NCBI RefSeq assembly: GCF_002282855.1
Contig: NZ_NRIR01000002.1
Location: 62,001 to 126,000, forward strand
Source of the DNA: Paraferrimonas sedimenticola
GTDB lineage: Bacteria > Pseudomonadota > Gammaproteobacteria > Enterobacterales > Shewanellaceae
Direction: 5' to 3'
DNA length: 64,000 bases
Shown here: positions 54,894-64,000 of the stretch, piece after piece
Layout of the letters: each line of letters opens with the position of its first letter
Numbering within the stretch: position 1 is the first letter of the stretch
The notes under the pieces: generated by a model
What the model saw: only the letters and a program-made list of their open reading frames with translations
Database searches by the model: none
Told to the model about the DNA's origin: nothing
Position numbers and translations under genes: made by a program

Positions 54894-56716
54894 GGGTTGC
54901 GAACGCGACCGCTTTTCAATTTACCCCAACTCAAGTCTCGCTGGATCACGCCTGTTTCATCGGCGCTAAGTGCACCAGATTGGCCCTGTACCTGATAGCC
55001 GGGAAAGGCACGCATTTGCGCCAGTTTATCAATCATTGCCGCGGCATCGTAGCCCATCACGAACAATCTTTGCTGCGTCAGCGACCATTGCGGCCACAGC
55101 GACTCGACTCGCTGCTTCATTGGCGTGGCCTGTAATAGCCAAGGCATGTCACTGAACATCAAGCCATCTAACTCGCGCGGATAACGGCCTTTTACTGGTT
55201 TGATGTGACTGCGGCTTGCGGCATAGACGGGGATGGGCTCGGCAAACACACTGATGTTGACGTCGATAAAAGGTTTCACCAACTTCACTTGCGCAGCGGA
55301 AGCAATCAAGTAAATGCCATCCACGTCGCGACGTGAGCGAAAGTCGGCTTTTATCTTTGAATTGCCATGCTCTTTGATGGCGGCAATTCGCGCCTGGCTT
55401 GCATCCACTTCGAGGGCGCTGCGCACGCCCTTTTGCATTTCTTTACCGTCGACATAGGCCGATAAATCGATTTCTTCGTCGCTAAGTTCTAACCAACGCT
55501 CGGCGAAGGCCTTGGCCATGCGCTGTGATAAGGCAGTTTGGGCGTGCAGCGCGAGTGGACGACGAATGCCTTGTTTGTACATGTAGTCAGCGGCTTTTTG
55601 CGCTTCTTGCACCGGCGACAAGGCGAAATAGAAGGTGTCACTGTGATTGATGGGTTGATCCGGCAGATTCAACATCAGTTGGGGCACGCTTGATTCGGTT
55701 TGGCTCAATTGCTCGACTTGGGCCTTGCGCAGCGGACCTATGACGAAATCGGCACCTTCGCTAAGGGCGAGCTGTCGGGCTTGCTCGGCAGACTCACTTG
55801 AGTCGTAGAATTTAAGCTCGGGCGCGTTGGGGTTTTCCATGGTACGACTAACGATGCCGTAACGCAGGGCCTCGGCTTGCGCGGCAAGGTTGCCGGAAAG
55901 AGGCAGTAACACCGCCACTTGCTTGGGTTGATACGCTTTCGTATTGAAGGCTTGTTGCAAACTTGGCGGCAGTGGTTTGGCACCTGGGTGGTTGGGGTAG
56001 GCACCTTGCCAGCGAGTTAGTTGTCCGCTTAGCTGACTGGGGTCTACTGCGTAGTGCTTGACCAAATACGCCAAGGCTAACCAACCATTAAATACCCAGT
56101 CTTCCTGTGGCGATTGAAAGTCTTTTACCGTTTGCTCGGACAGTGGGCGTAATTTGCGCCAGATGCGGTCGTTCAGGCTGGCTCTTTGTTCATCGGATAC
56201 CAGTGCTGACAAACTGCTTAGTGCGCGCAGTTCATTAATGCTCTGTTGCAGGTCTTGATATATCTCGGCCTGTAATTGCAGCTGTTGCACCGATTGCCAG
56301 CGCGGTAAGGTCATGCCCTCAGTCGCGTTTAGTGCCGCCAGTGCGCTGGTGTCATTGCCTTGAGTGCGCTTTAATCGCGCGTTTAAATACGCCAGTTGAG
56401 CACTAAGCTCCACCGAGTCCAGTGGCTTGCTCGACAATTGACGCAATAGGTTGCTGGCCGAGTTGACTTTGCCTTGGGTTAGGTAAGCATCGGCGGCAAG
56501 CAACAAGTTGGCGTATTGGTTATATGGCGTGTCTGCGTCTGCGGCTCGCTGTATATACACCTCGGCGCTTTGGTCAAGCTGGCGCAGGTTCACCGGTGCA
56601 TCTTCGGCTGGCTGAGTGGTTTTGGGATCGCTGGCACAACCGGAGAGCAGCAACAGGGCCGCCAGACACAGGCTGGATAAATAACTGGCGCTCAGTCGCA
56701 GAGGGCTTTTGGTCAC
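54890..56716 (-). CDS. lpoA: LpoA, lipoprotein activator of PBP1A
   Basis: A 608-residue outer-membrane lipoprotein. The signal ends in LLSGC (Cys27). A TPR-like N-terminal half (about 40-290) spans the periplasm, and the C-terminal half (about 300-600) is like a periplasmic binding protein, beginning KQVAVLLPLSGNLAAQAEAL. It stimulates the transpeptidase of PBP1A, encoded here at 37638-40226. It is divergent from rsmI, as in E. coli. Confidence 0.94.
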
Positions 56717-56796
56717 AGTGTTTTACTCTGGTAAGATTGCTGCTCAATAGTTTACCGCCCCAAAACCGCTTGTAAATGGCGCCGAGAAGAAAGCCT

Positions 56797-57648
56797 ATGA
56801 AACTCACCCCTTGTTTGTACATTGTGGCCACACCCATTGGTCAATTTGACGATCTTTCTCCAAGAGCGGTGGAAATTCTCAACTCGGTTGACTGGATTGC
56901 CTGTGAAGATACTCGTCACTCTGGTCATCTTTTTGCCCATCACCAAATTAAGACTCGCACGACAGCCATTCACGACCACAATGAGCGACAACGGGCGCAA
57001 TGGCTTATCGAACAGCTAGAGCAGGGCAAAAGCTGCGCTTTGGTCAGTGATGCGGGAACGCCATTGATATCTGACCCTGGTTATCACCTAGTCAAGCAAG
57101 TGCGCGCGGCGGGATACAAGGTCAGCGCGATCCCTGGTGCCTGTGCGGCAATTGCGGCGCTGTCGGCCTCAGGTTTACCGTCCGATCGCTTCAGTTTTGA
57201 GGGATTTCTTCCCAGCAAAGAGAAAGCGCGCTTGGACAAACTAGCGGCCCTAGCGCAAGACCCTCGTACTTTGATGTTTTACGAGTCACCACGGCGGGTG
57301 CTGAATTCTCTGGAGAGTTTGGCGCAGGCCTTTGGCGGGGATCGAGAAATGGTACTGGCCCGCGAGCTCACCAAGACTTTTGAAACCTATTTGCACGGCA
57401 GTATCGACGACATCATTGAGCGGGTGAGCAATGACCCGGATCAGCAAAAAGGCGAGATTGTATTGTTGGTACGAGGTTACGACAGTGCCAGTAAGGACGA
57501 ACTACCTGCCGACGCGCTAGCGACATTGGCCTTGTTGCAAACTGAGTTACCTCTGAAAAAAGCTGCAGCGATAGCCGCGCAAATTCACGGCGTGAAGAAA
57601 AACGCTCTGTACAAGCACGCGATTGCCGAAGCCCAAGCTCAGCAATAG
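56797..57648 (+). CDS. rsmI: 16S rRNA 2'-O-methyltransferase
   Basis: About 283 residues, methylating the ribose of C1402 in 16S rRNA. It shows [47 protein letters not shown] and [20 protein letters not shown], all diagnostic of the family. ATG 56797 is chosen ([12 protein letters not shown]); an ATG 21 bp upstream lacks a fitting ribosome site. Confidence 0.96.
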   Translation: MKLTPCLYIVATPIGQFDDLSPRAVEILNSVDWIACEDTRHSGHLFAHHQIKTRTTAIHDHNERQRAQWLIEQLEQGKSCALVSDAGTPLISDPGYHLVKQVRAAGYKVSAIPGACAAIAALSASGLPSDRFSFEGFLPSKEKARLDKLAALAQDPRTLMFYESPRRVLNSLESLAQAFGGDREMVLARELTKTFETYLHGSIDDIIERVSNDPDQQKGEIVLLVRGYDSASKDELPADALATLALLQTELPLKKAAAIAAQIHGVKKNALYKHAIAEAQAQQ

Positions 57649-57675
57649 CCGCTAGCGCCCTTGGGAGGGTTAGGC

Positions 57676-57681
57676 TATAAT
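57676..57681 (+). promoter_or_regulatory. -10 box of the rnpB promoter
   Basis: A perfect TATAAT lies 9 bp before the first base of the RNase P RNA. No good -35 is visible, and the following GC-rich CGCCGCCCC resembles a stringent discriminator. Confidence 0.7.
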
Positions 57682-57690
57682 CGCCGCCCC

Positions 57691-58055
<365 letters not shown>

Positions 58056-58282
58056 GGTCTTTTCTTTTACTGCGTTTATTACGCTGTGTGATTTTTGCGC
58101 GTTTTAGCCTAGATTTATCAGTCAACTTTTTGAACCGCGACGGCTTTTTGACCTTTGTAACTATTAGTTCACAGCTTGCCCATTCAGGTGTTGACCCATG
58201 CTCAATCTTTTGCTGAACTGATGCTCCACGGCGCGGTTTGTAGAATGCGCCCGATGACAAAAATACAGGCGTTCAAATAAAC

Positions 58283-58999
58283 ATGAGTGACCACGAGCAG
58301 CAGTTGCTGCATCAGATACGCTCGATTCTAAAGCACGAAGAACAAATCTTGGGTCGACAGCAAGTGCTGTTGCAACTCAAACAAGCCATTTTGGACGAAG
58401 TGGACATCGGCCAGATGGTCGATCTAGTCGCTTCTGATCCGGCTCTTGCCGCCAATTTGATTTGGCGCGGCAATTTGGTGCTGCGTTCCTGGAGCCCCAC
58501 CAAGAAGCTACGTTCCCTAAAAGAAGCGCTGATTCGCCTTGGCCAGGTGAATATCTATCGCTATGCGTTTTCTTTCTACCTCAAGTCTAACCTAGAAGGC
58601 TTGGCAGCGCCCTATGACAAGCTGGCCAAGGGGTATTGGGCGTTGAACGAAAGCATCGCTGCAGAAGCGGTAGACGCTCTTGAGGCGCTCGGCGATAGCG
58701 ATATCTCTCCGGACGAAGTTCAGACATTGGGTCTGTTCAGTTTGTTCGGTCAAATCATGACCCTTTCGGCCGCTTCTGTGCTGTCGCGTCGTACTGGCGA
58801 GACTGTGCCACCGGCGGCACTGAAAAAAATTATCGACAATCACCAGCAGCAATTGACCCTTTTGGCTCTGTCTTCGGTGGGTTTAGACGCCGATTTGCAG
58901 ATCGAATTGCTTATCGCATTTGACCAAATGCCTGCCACAGTCGCCCAAAGCCCGGGTGTGGTACTTAAGCCTATCTTGCGTAAAAAAGGCATTCGATAA
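58283..58999 (+). CDS. HDOD-domain protein
   Basis: A 238-residue protein of the HDOD type, a degenerate HD-phosphohydrolase fold found in signalling proteins. A predicted helical start (residues 1-40) is followed by VDLVASDPALAANLIWRGN and KLRSLKEALIRLGQVNIYR, the usual HDOD core. The catalytic HD pair is absent, as in the family. No partner domain is present, so it probably acts by binding another protein. It stands between rnpB and the mra operon. Confidence 0.82.
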   Translation: MSDHEQQLLHQIRSILKHEEQILGRQQVLLQLKQAILDEVDIGQMVDLVASDPALAANLIWRGNLVLRSWSPTKKLRSLKEALIRLGQVNIYRYAFSFYLKSNLEGLAAPYDKLAKGYWALNESIAAEAVDALEALGDSDISPDEVQTLGLFSLFGQIMTLSAASVLSRRTGETVPPAALKKIIDNHQQQLTLLALSSVGLDADLQIELLIAFDQMPATVAQSPGVVLKPILRKKGIR

Positions 59000-59166
59000 C
59001 CCACATCTTGGGGTTCAGCCCCTTTTTCGATCAAAATCACCGGATCCCATAACAGGGATCCGATTGATTTTTGGGACCAAACACCACTTTCTACCACTTA
59101 CCTCACATTTCCCTAAACATAGGTCTAGGCCGCATGCTGATGGGGTTTAGTTTCTATTTTGCTCAC

Positions 59167-59196
59167 TTGACAAGCATTGCAACCGCTACCTAAACT
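59167..59196 (+). promoter_or_regulatory. Promoter of the mraZ (division and cell wall) operon
   Basis: A perfect TTGACA (59167-59172) is followed after 18 bp by TAAACT (59191-59196). The start would lie near 59203, directly at the MraZ operator. Confidence 0.7.
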
Positions 59197-59203
59197 AAGC
59201 AAT

Positions 59204-59228
59204 GTGGGGAAAAGTGGTATTTTGTGGA
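59204..59228 (+). promoter_or_regulatory. MraZ operator: three GTGG repeats at 10-bp spacing
   Basis: GTGGG (59204), GTGGT (59214) and GTGGA (59224) are spaced by exactly 5 bp each, the arrangement bound by MraZ, which represses its own operon. The last repeat contains the GTG that would be the first codon of a longer mraZ frame, which argues against that start. Confidence 0.78.
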
Positions 59229-59253
59229 TCAACGATCTGAAAAGGGAATTCGC

Positions 59254-59712
59254 TTGTTTAGTGGCGCGAGTAATTTACAGATCGATGGCAAAGGACGGCT
59301 GGCAATGCCGACGCGCTATCGAGCTAGACTGCAACAGCAATGTTGCGGTCGCTTCGTGTGCACGGTGGATTTTGAATCTCGTTGTCTGTTGTTATACCCC
59401 GAAGATCAATGGCAGATCATTGCCGAAAAACTGATGAGCTTATCTGATACGCAACCCTTAGAGCGGGCGATGAAGCGCTTGCTGCTGGGCCATGCGCAAG
59501 AGTGCGCGATGGACAAAAATGGTCGATTATTAATACCGGCCAGTTTGCGTGGCTACGCCAGCCTAGACAAGGCCGCTGTGCTCATCGGTCAGCTGAATAA
59601 GTTTGAGTTGTGGAATGAGCAGGCGTGGCAGCAGCAGCTGGACGACAGCATGCAAGCATTGCAAGACGCCGATCTCTCTTCGTCCCCTAGACTGCAAGAT
59701 TTCGCCTTATAG
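59254..59712 (+). CDS. mraZ: MraZ transcriptional regulator
   Basis: 152 residues with two SpoVT/AbrB-like (SWIM) repeats, [13 protein letters not shown] at the N-terminus and [16 protein letters not shown] in the second half. The product is a DNA-binding ring that controls the division and cell-wall cluster. TTG 59254 is chosen: it follows AAAGGG by 7 bp, gives [16 protein letters not shown], which aligns with E. coli MFRGATLVNLDSKGRL, and makes a protein of the same length as the E. coli one. The GTG at 59224 lies in the operator. rsmH follows after 8 bp. Confidence 0.93.
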   Translation: MFSGASNLQIDGKGRLAMPTRYRARLQQQCCGRFVCTVDFESRCLLLYPEDQWQIIAEKLMSLSDTQPLERAMKRLLLGHAQECAMDKNGRLLIPASLRGYASLDKAAVLIGQLNKFELWNEQAWQQQLDDSMQALQDADLSSSPRLQDFAL

Positions 59713-59720
59713 GTAGCCCC

Positions 59721-60665
59721 ATGACTCAACAAGCGCACATCACAGTATTACTTCACGAAGCGGTCGACGGTTTGGACATCAAACCCGACGGCATCTACAT
59801 CGACGGTACCTTTGGCCGTGGCGGCCACAGTCGCGAGGTTTTGTCACGCTTGGGCGACAAGGGCCGGCTGATTGCGATTGATCGCGACCCTCGAGCGATA
59901 GAAGCCGCAAAAGCCTTTGCCGACGACCCTAGATTTCAAATTGTTCACGGTGGCTTTGGCCAGTTGGCGCGCTATATCGATGAGCTGGAACTAACCGGTC
60001 AAATCGATGGCGTACTGCTGGACTTGGGCGTGTCCTCGCCACAGTTGGATGACGCCGAGCGCGGCTTTAGCTTTATGAACGACGGTCCGTTGGACATGCG
60101 CATGGACGACAGTCAGGGCGAGACTGCGGCCGATTGGCTTAATCGCGCCGAAGCGGAAGATATTGCCTGGGTATTAAAGACCTATGGCGAGGAGCGTTTT
60201 GCCAAGAAAATTGCGCGCGCCATTGTACAGGACCGCGTCGAAGAACCCTTTACTCGTACCAAACAGTTGGCGGACTTGATTGGTCGCTTAATTCGCTCCA
60301 AAGAGCGCAACAAGCATCCAGCCACGCGAAGCTTTCAAGGCATACGCATCTACATCAACAGCGAGCTGGAACAAATTGATCAGGCCCTAGAAGGGGCCTT
60401 ACGGGTTCTAAAGCCTGGTGGGCGCTTATCAGTGATTAGCTTTCACTCCCTTGAAGATCGCATGGTGAAACGCTTTATTCGCCGCCACTCGCAAGGGGAT
60501 CCAATTCCCGATGGCTTGCCGGTGACCGAAGATCAGATTAACCGCAGCAAACGCCTGCGTCCCGAGGGCAAAGCGATTAAGCCAAGCGAAGCTGAAGTGG
60601 CTGCCAATACTCGTGCGCGCAGCTCGGTGTTGCGCGTGGCGACCCGTTTAGAAGGTGAAGTGTAA
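59721..60665 (+). CDS. rsmH: 16S rRNA m4C1402 methyltransferase
   Basis: A 314-residue enzyme that methylates N4 of C1402, the same nucleotide that RsmI modifies on its ribose. It shows [26 protein letters not shown] (SAM site), [20 protein letters not shown] and [15 protein letters not shown]. Its stop overlaps the start of ftsL. Confidence 0.97.
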   Translation: MTQQAHITVLLHEAVDGLDIKPDGIYIDGTFGRGGHSREVLSRLGDKGRLIAIDRDPRAIEAAKAFADDPRFQIVHGGFGQLARYIDELELTGQIDGVLLDLGVSSPQLDDAERGFSFMNDGPLDMRMDDSQGETAADWLNRAEAEDIAWVLKTYGEERFAKKIARAIVQDRVEEPFTRTKQLADLIGRLIRSKERNKHPATRSFQGIRIYINSELEQIDQALEGALRVLKPGGRLSVISFHSLEDRMVKRFIRRHSQGDPIPDGLPVTEDQINRSKRLRPEGKAIKPSEAEVAANTRARSSVLRVATRLEGEV

Positions 60666-60985
60666 TGGCCGCCGCCCGCGAAGGCATAAAGCTTTGGCGT
60701 GTGATTGGTGCCGATTTGTGGCAGCACAAATGGGTGTTGCTGTTGGCAAGCCTTGTGGTGGGCAATGCATTGGTAGTGGTTTACACCAGCCATGCTAACC
60801 GCAATCTCACCAGCGAGTGGGACAGATTATTAAAACAGCGCGACCATTTGGATATTCAATGGCGCCATTTGTTGTTAGAAGAGCAAACCCAGGCGGAACA
60901 CAGCCGCGTCAGTCGGGTTGCCGATAAACAGCTGGGCATGGTTCGCCCAGCACCCAAGGATGAAAAGGTGGTGCGACTGCCATGA
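60665..60985 (+). CDS. ftsL: Cell division protein FtsL
   Basis: A 106-residue bitopic division protein. A short cytoplasmic part is followed by a membrane helix (about residues 20-40, WVLLLASLVVGNALVVVYT) and a periplasmic coiled coil with leucine spacing (LLKQRDHLDIQWRHLLLEEQ). It forms the FtsQLB complex. It is recognised mainly by position and topology. ftsI overlaps its end. Confidence 0.94.
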   Translation: MAAAREGIKLWRVIGADLWQHKWVLLLASLVVGNALVVVYTSHANRNLTSEWDRLLKQRDHLDIQWRHLLLEEQTQAEHSRVSRVADKQLGMVRPAPKDEKVVRLP

Positions 60986-62739
60986 GCCGGCAAGCACGTA
61001 GCAAGCTAAAACCGCAAGTGATCCCCTGGCGCCTGTATACGGTGGCCGGTTGTATCGCCATGCTGTTTTTTGGGCTCACGGTGCGCGCGGCATACTTGCA
61101 AGTGATCGAGCCTGAGATGCTGCGCAAGCAAAGCGACATGCGCTCGCTACGTACCACCTCACAACAGGTTCAACGTGGCCTGATTACCGATCGCAACGGC
61201 GAAATGCTCGCGGTGAGCGTGCCAGTACAGGCGGTGTGGGCCGACCCCAAAGTGGTGTTTGAGCGCAACGGTTTTGAAGACATGCGTCGTTGGCAGGCGC
61301 TGGCTGACGTGCTCAACCAGCCACTCGACCCTCTACTCAAGCGTGTGCAGCGGGATCCCAAAAAGCGCTTTGTGTATTTGCGCCGCCAGGTGACCCCTGC
61401 GGTAGCTGAGTACGTTCGCCAGCTCAAAATTCGCGGTATCTATTTAAAACCCGAGTCCCGTCGTTACTACCCAACCGGTGAGATCGCCAGCCAACTAGTG
61501 GGTATCACCAATATCGATGACAAGGGCATCGAAGGCATTGAAAAGGCCTACAACGACTGGCTTACCGGCTCACCGCAAAAGCAACGGGTGCGCAAAGACA
61601 GAAACGGTCACGTGGTGGAGCGCTTGTCTGTGGTGCAGCAAGGCGAACACCCCAATGATCTTGTCTTGAGTGTGGACCAACGGATTCAGTCGCTGGCATA
61701 CAGCGAGCTCAAGCGCGCCACCGAGTCGACCCAAGCGACCTCGGGTTCGGTGGTGGTGCTAGATATTAAGACTGGCGAAGTGCTGGCGATGGTGAACACC
61801 CCGTCGTTTAACCCTAACTCCACCAGTCAGCGTCAAAGCTATCGAATGCGCAATCGCGCGATCACCGACACCTATGAGCCGGGCTCTACCATTAAGCCGT
61901 TCGTGGTGGTGGCAGGCCTAGAAGCGGGCGTTATCAAAAAAGACGAAATCGTATCGACATCGCCAGGCTACATGCGCTTGGGTGGGTCTTTGGTGCGCGA
62001 CTCGCAAAACTACGGCGATATGAACCTGGCTAAAATGCTGGTGAAATCCAGTAACGTGGGTATCTCCAAAGTGGCCTTGGCAATGCCGGTACAACAGCTG
62101 CTGGGCACCTACTACTCAATGGGACTGGGCAATTACTCTGGTATCCATCTTGCGGGAGAGTCCTCTGGGGTGATTCACGAGCGTAACCGTTGGTCTGAGC
62201 ACGAACGGGCTACGCTAAGCTTTGGTTATGGCTTTAGTGTGACCGCACTGCAAATGGCGCAACTGTACGCCACTTTGGCCAACGATGGATTGAAGATGCC
62301 GGTGAGTATTCTGAAACTGCCCGAAGTTGATGGCCAGATTCAGCTGCCCGCAGGTGAGCAAGTGATTGCCCCTGATGTGGCGCGCACGGTACGCAGCATG
62401 TTGGTTGGCGTGACCGAGCCAGGCGGCACGGCGCGCAAGGCTCACATTGAAGGTTATCCGGTAGCGGGTAAAACCGGCACCAGCCGTAAAGCGGTGGCCG
62501 GTGGCTATGGCGATGATTACGTGGCCTCTTTCGTTGGTGTGGCACCGGCCAACCAACCTGAGTTGGCTATCGCGGTAGTGATTAACGAGCCGAAAGGCGA
62601 TCAGTATTACGGTGGTGACGCGGCAGCGCCCGTGTTCGCCAAGGTGATGTCAGGGGCGTTGCAGATGCGCAACGTCGAACCGGTCACCAATAGAGAAAAA
62701 CGATTGCAGCTAGCAGGGCTGCAGGAGCGAGCCCGATGA
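60982..62739 (+). CDS. ftsI: Septal transpeptidase FtsI (PBP3)
   Basis: A 585-residue class B penicillin-binding protein that cross-links septal peptidoglycan. A single membrane anchor lies near residues 15-37. The pedestal domain includes RGLITDRNGEMLAVS. The active serine is in EPGSTIKPF (about residue 308), with the SSN box KSSNVG and KTG box GKTGTSRK. The overlap with ftsL (4 bp) and murE shows tight coupling. Confidence 0.97.
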   Translation: MSRQARSKLKPQVIPWRLYTVAGCIAMLFFGLTVRAAYLQVIEPEMLRKQSDMRSLRTTSQQVQRGLITDRNGEMLAVSVPVQAVWADPKVVFERNGFEDMRRWQALADVLNQPLDPLLKRVQRDPKKRFVYLRRQVTPAVAEYVRQLKIRGIYLKPESRRYYPTGEIASQLVGITNIDDKGIEGIEKAYNDWLTGSPQKQRVRKDRNGHVVERLSVVQQGEHPNDLVLSVDQRIQSLAYSELKRATESTQATSGSVVVLDIKTGEVLAMVNTPSFNPNSTSQRQSYRMRNRAITDTYEPGSTIKPFVVVAGLEAGVIKKDEIVSTSPGYMRLGGSLVRDSQNYGDMNLAKMLVKSSNVGISKVALAMPVQQLLGTYYSMGLGNYSGIHLAGESSGVIHERNRWSEHERATLSFGYGFSVTALQMAQLYATLANDGLKMPVSILKLPEVDGQIQLPAGEQVIAPDVARTVRSMLVGVTEPGGTARKAHIEGYPVAGKTGTSRKAVAGGYGDDYVASFVGVAPANQPELAIAVVINEPKGDQYYGGDAAAPVFAKVMSGALQMRNVEPVTNREKRLQLAGLQERAR

Positions 62740-64000
62740 TGTATATCCGGGATTTATTGGCCCCTTGGTTTCACTACTCAGGCCCTGAGCAGTTTGCTCA
62801 TCTGAGGTTGGATTCTCGTGAAATTCAGCAAGGGGATTTATTTGTGGCCATTCCTGGCCACGCCCTAGACGGACGTCGATTTATCGCCAAAGCCATTGAG
62901 GCTGGTGCCAGTGCTGTCTTGTGTCATAGCGACGATGCGAAACAACACGGGCAAGTAGAAAATCTCGGCGCTCCCGTGATTTATTTTTCTGAGTTATCTG
63001 GACAGCTAGCGGCACTTGCGCGTCAGGCATACCCATTTAATGATAAGCAGACCTTGTTGGCAGGCGTCACTGGTACTAATGGTAAAACCTCGGTCAGTCA
63101 GCTAATGGCCCAATTGGTAAGCTTGGCCGGTGAACCAGCTGCGGTACTGGGCACTATTGGCAATGGCCTATGGGGTTCGCTGAGCGATAGTATCAATACC
63201 ACCTCGGATGCGCTCACTACCGCGCGACAGCTGCACGATTGTCAAAATCACAATGCCAAATTGGTAGCCATGGAAGTCTCGTCTCACGGCTTGGTACAAG
63301 GACGCGTTGCGACCTTACCCTTTAGCGTGGCGGTATTTACCAATTTGAGTCGTGACCATCTGGACTATCACGGCGACATGCAAAACTATGCCTTGGCGAA
63401 ACGTCGCTTGTTTGAATTTCGCCGCCTCAAGCATCGTTTGTTTAACTTAGACGACAGCACAGGGCAGAGCTGGCATCAGGAATTTGGCGAGCAGGCCAGC
63501 GGCTACAGTGTGGCTGGTCACCAGAACGCCGATTACTTTGTATCTCAGGTGAACTACCACGATGCAGGTGTTAGTGCGACCTTACACAGCCCATCGGGTG
63601 AGTTTGAAATCAATTCGCCCCTGCTAGGACCCTTTAACTTATCCAATTTGCTAGCGGCCTTGGGCGCTCTCGATTTGTTGGGATTCGATCTAACCCAGCT
63701 GACTCAGGTGTGCACCCACTTGCAACCGATCGCCGGTCGCATGGAAGCCTATCACGCCCCAGGCAAGGCCACCTTAGTGGTGGATTATGCCCACACTTCG
63801 GATGCATTAGAGCAAGCTTTATCGGCCCTTCGCCCACACACCAAAGGCAAACTTTGGTGCGTGTTTGGTTGCGGCGGTGATAGAGACAAAGGCAAACGCC
63901 CATTGATGGCGCAAGCCGCTGAAGCCCACGCTGATCAGCTAGTGCTAACCCAGGACAACCCTCGCAGCGAGTCGGTGGCAGAGATCATTCGCCAAATGCG
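62736..64000 (+). CDS. murE: UDP-MurNAc-tripeptide synthetase, 3' end cut by the window edge
   Basis: The N-terminal 421 or so codons of MurE, which adds meso-diaminopimelate to UDP-MurNAc-dipeptide. It has LRLDSREIQQGDLFVAIPG, the ATP site GVTGTNGKTSVSQ, FTNLSRDHLDYHG with the carbamylated-Lys neighbourhood and VVDYAHTSDALEQAL. The DNPR sequence at the very end is the motif that selects diaminopimelate. ATG 62736 overlaps the ftsI stop; ATG 62739 in the same frame is equally possible. Confidence 0.96.
   Translation, partial: MMYIRDLLAPWFHYSGPEQFAHLRLDSREIQQGDLFVAIPGHALDGRRFIAKAIEAGASAVLCHSDDAKQHGQVENLGAPVIYFSELSGQLAALARQAYPFNDKQTLLAGVTGTNGKTSVSQLMAQLVSLAGEPAAVLGTIGNGLWGSLSDSINTTSDALTTARQLHDCQNHNAKLVAMEVSSHGLVQGRVATLPFSVAVFTNLSRDHLDYHGDMQNYALAKRRLFEFRRLKHRLFNLDDSTGQSWHQEFGEQASGYSVAGHQNADYFVSQVNYHDAGVSATLHSPSGEFEINSPLLGPFNLSNLLAALGALDLLGFDLTQLTQVCTHLQPIAGRMEAYHAPGKATLVVDYAHTSDALEQALSALRPHTKGKLWCVFGCGGDRDKGKRPLMAQAAEAHADQLVLTQDNPRSESVAEIIRQM

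Overview
The window reads as a continuous chromosomal segment of a facultatively anaerobic marine gammaproteobacterium of the Shewanella/Ferrimonas type (order Alteromonadales). Four things suggest this. There is a two-copy Cys-type formate dehydrogenase locus with FdhX, TorD-like, DUF3305 and DUF3306 partners. There is a pilMNOPQ-aroKB-damX-dam block, a rsmI/lpoA-yraN-diaA-dolP block beside rnpB, and a mraZ-rsmH-ftsL-ftsI-murE cluster. Base composition, judged by eye, is slightly above 50% GC and even throughout. I see no insertion sequence, phage, CRISPR array, rRNA or tRNA. The genus is an inference.

Layout: 1-2594 is polA, cut at its 3' end. Its upstream region carries a perfect DnaA box and six GATC sites in 94 bp. 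It is followed by elbB, a Fur-box-driven RyhB-like sRNA candidate on the minus strand, a small GNAT-like gene with a FadR-like operator pair, a PfkB kinase and a HemN-like radical SAM gene. From 6.7 to 20.3 kb, all on the minus strand, are two formate dehydrogenase sets (fdhX-fdhA-fdhB-fdhC twice), a TorD-like chaperone, a multi-cluster ferredoxin-like protein and DUF3306/DUF3305. From 20.7 to 22.4 kb on the plus strand are fdhD and a helix-turn-helix regulator with a molybdate-binding-protein-like domain. From 22.4 to 25.9 kb on the minus strand are a sensor kinase and an NtrC-type response regulator. From 26.2 to 31.9 kb on the plus strand are the tungstate transporter tupABC, mobA, a mobB-moeA fusion and moaA. 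Then come mutM, coaD, LPS inner-core genes (a GT9 transferase, kdkA, waaA), a TetR regulator, mrcA, pilMNOPQ, aroK, aroB, damX, dam, a TorF-type porin, rpe-gph-trpS, dolP-like, diaA, yraN, lpoA, rsmI, rnpB, an HDOD gene and the start of the division/cell-wall cluster, ending inside murE.

The most interesting part is 6.7-31.9 kb, which looks like one regulated module for periplasmic formate oxidation. Oxyanion is imported by TupABC, the pterin cofactor is built by MoaA, MobA and MobB-MoeA, the sulfur is delivered by FdhD, TorD assists assembly, and two FdhABC enzymes are exported by Tat. Sigma-54 -24/-12 promoters sit in front of the DUF3305-DUF3306 operon (textbook match), the ferredoxin-TorD-FdhX2-FdhABC2 operon and tupABC, with a weaker one before fdhD. 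An 11-bp motif, GACATTTTGTC, occurs in three of the intergenic regions and lies 80-120 bp upstream of two of these promoters, so it is the natural candidate site for the adjacent NtrC-type regulator. A related inverted repeat built from GACAAAAG half-sites occurs before fdhD and before tupA and could be the operator of the metal-sensing HTH protein. The first fdh copy has no sigma-54 promoter that I can find but has a perfect CRP palindrome, so the two isoenzymes appear to be controlled differently.
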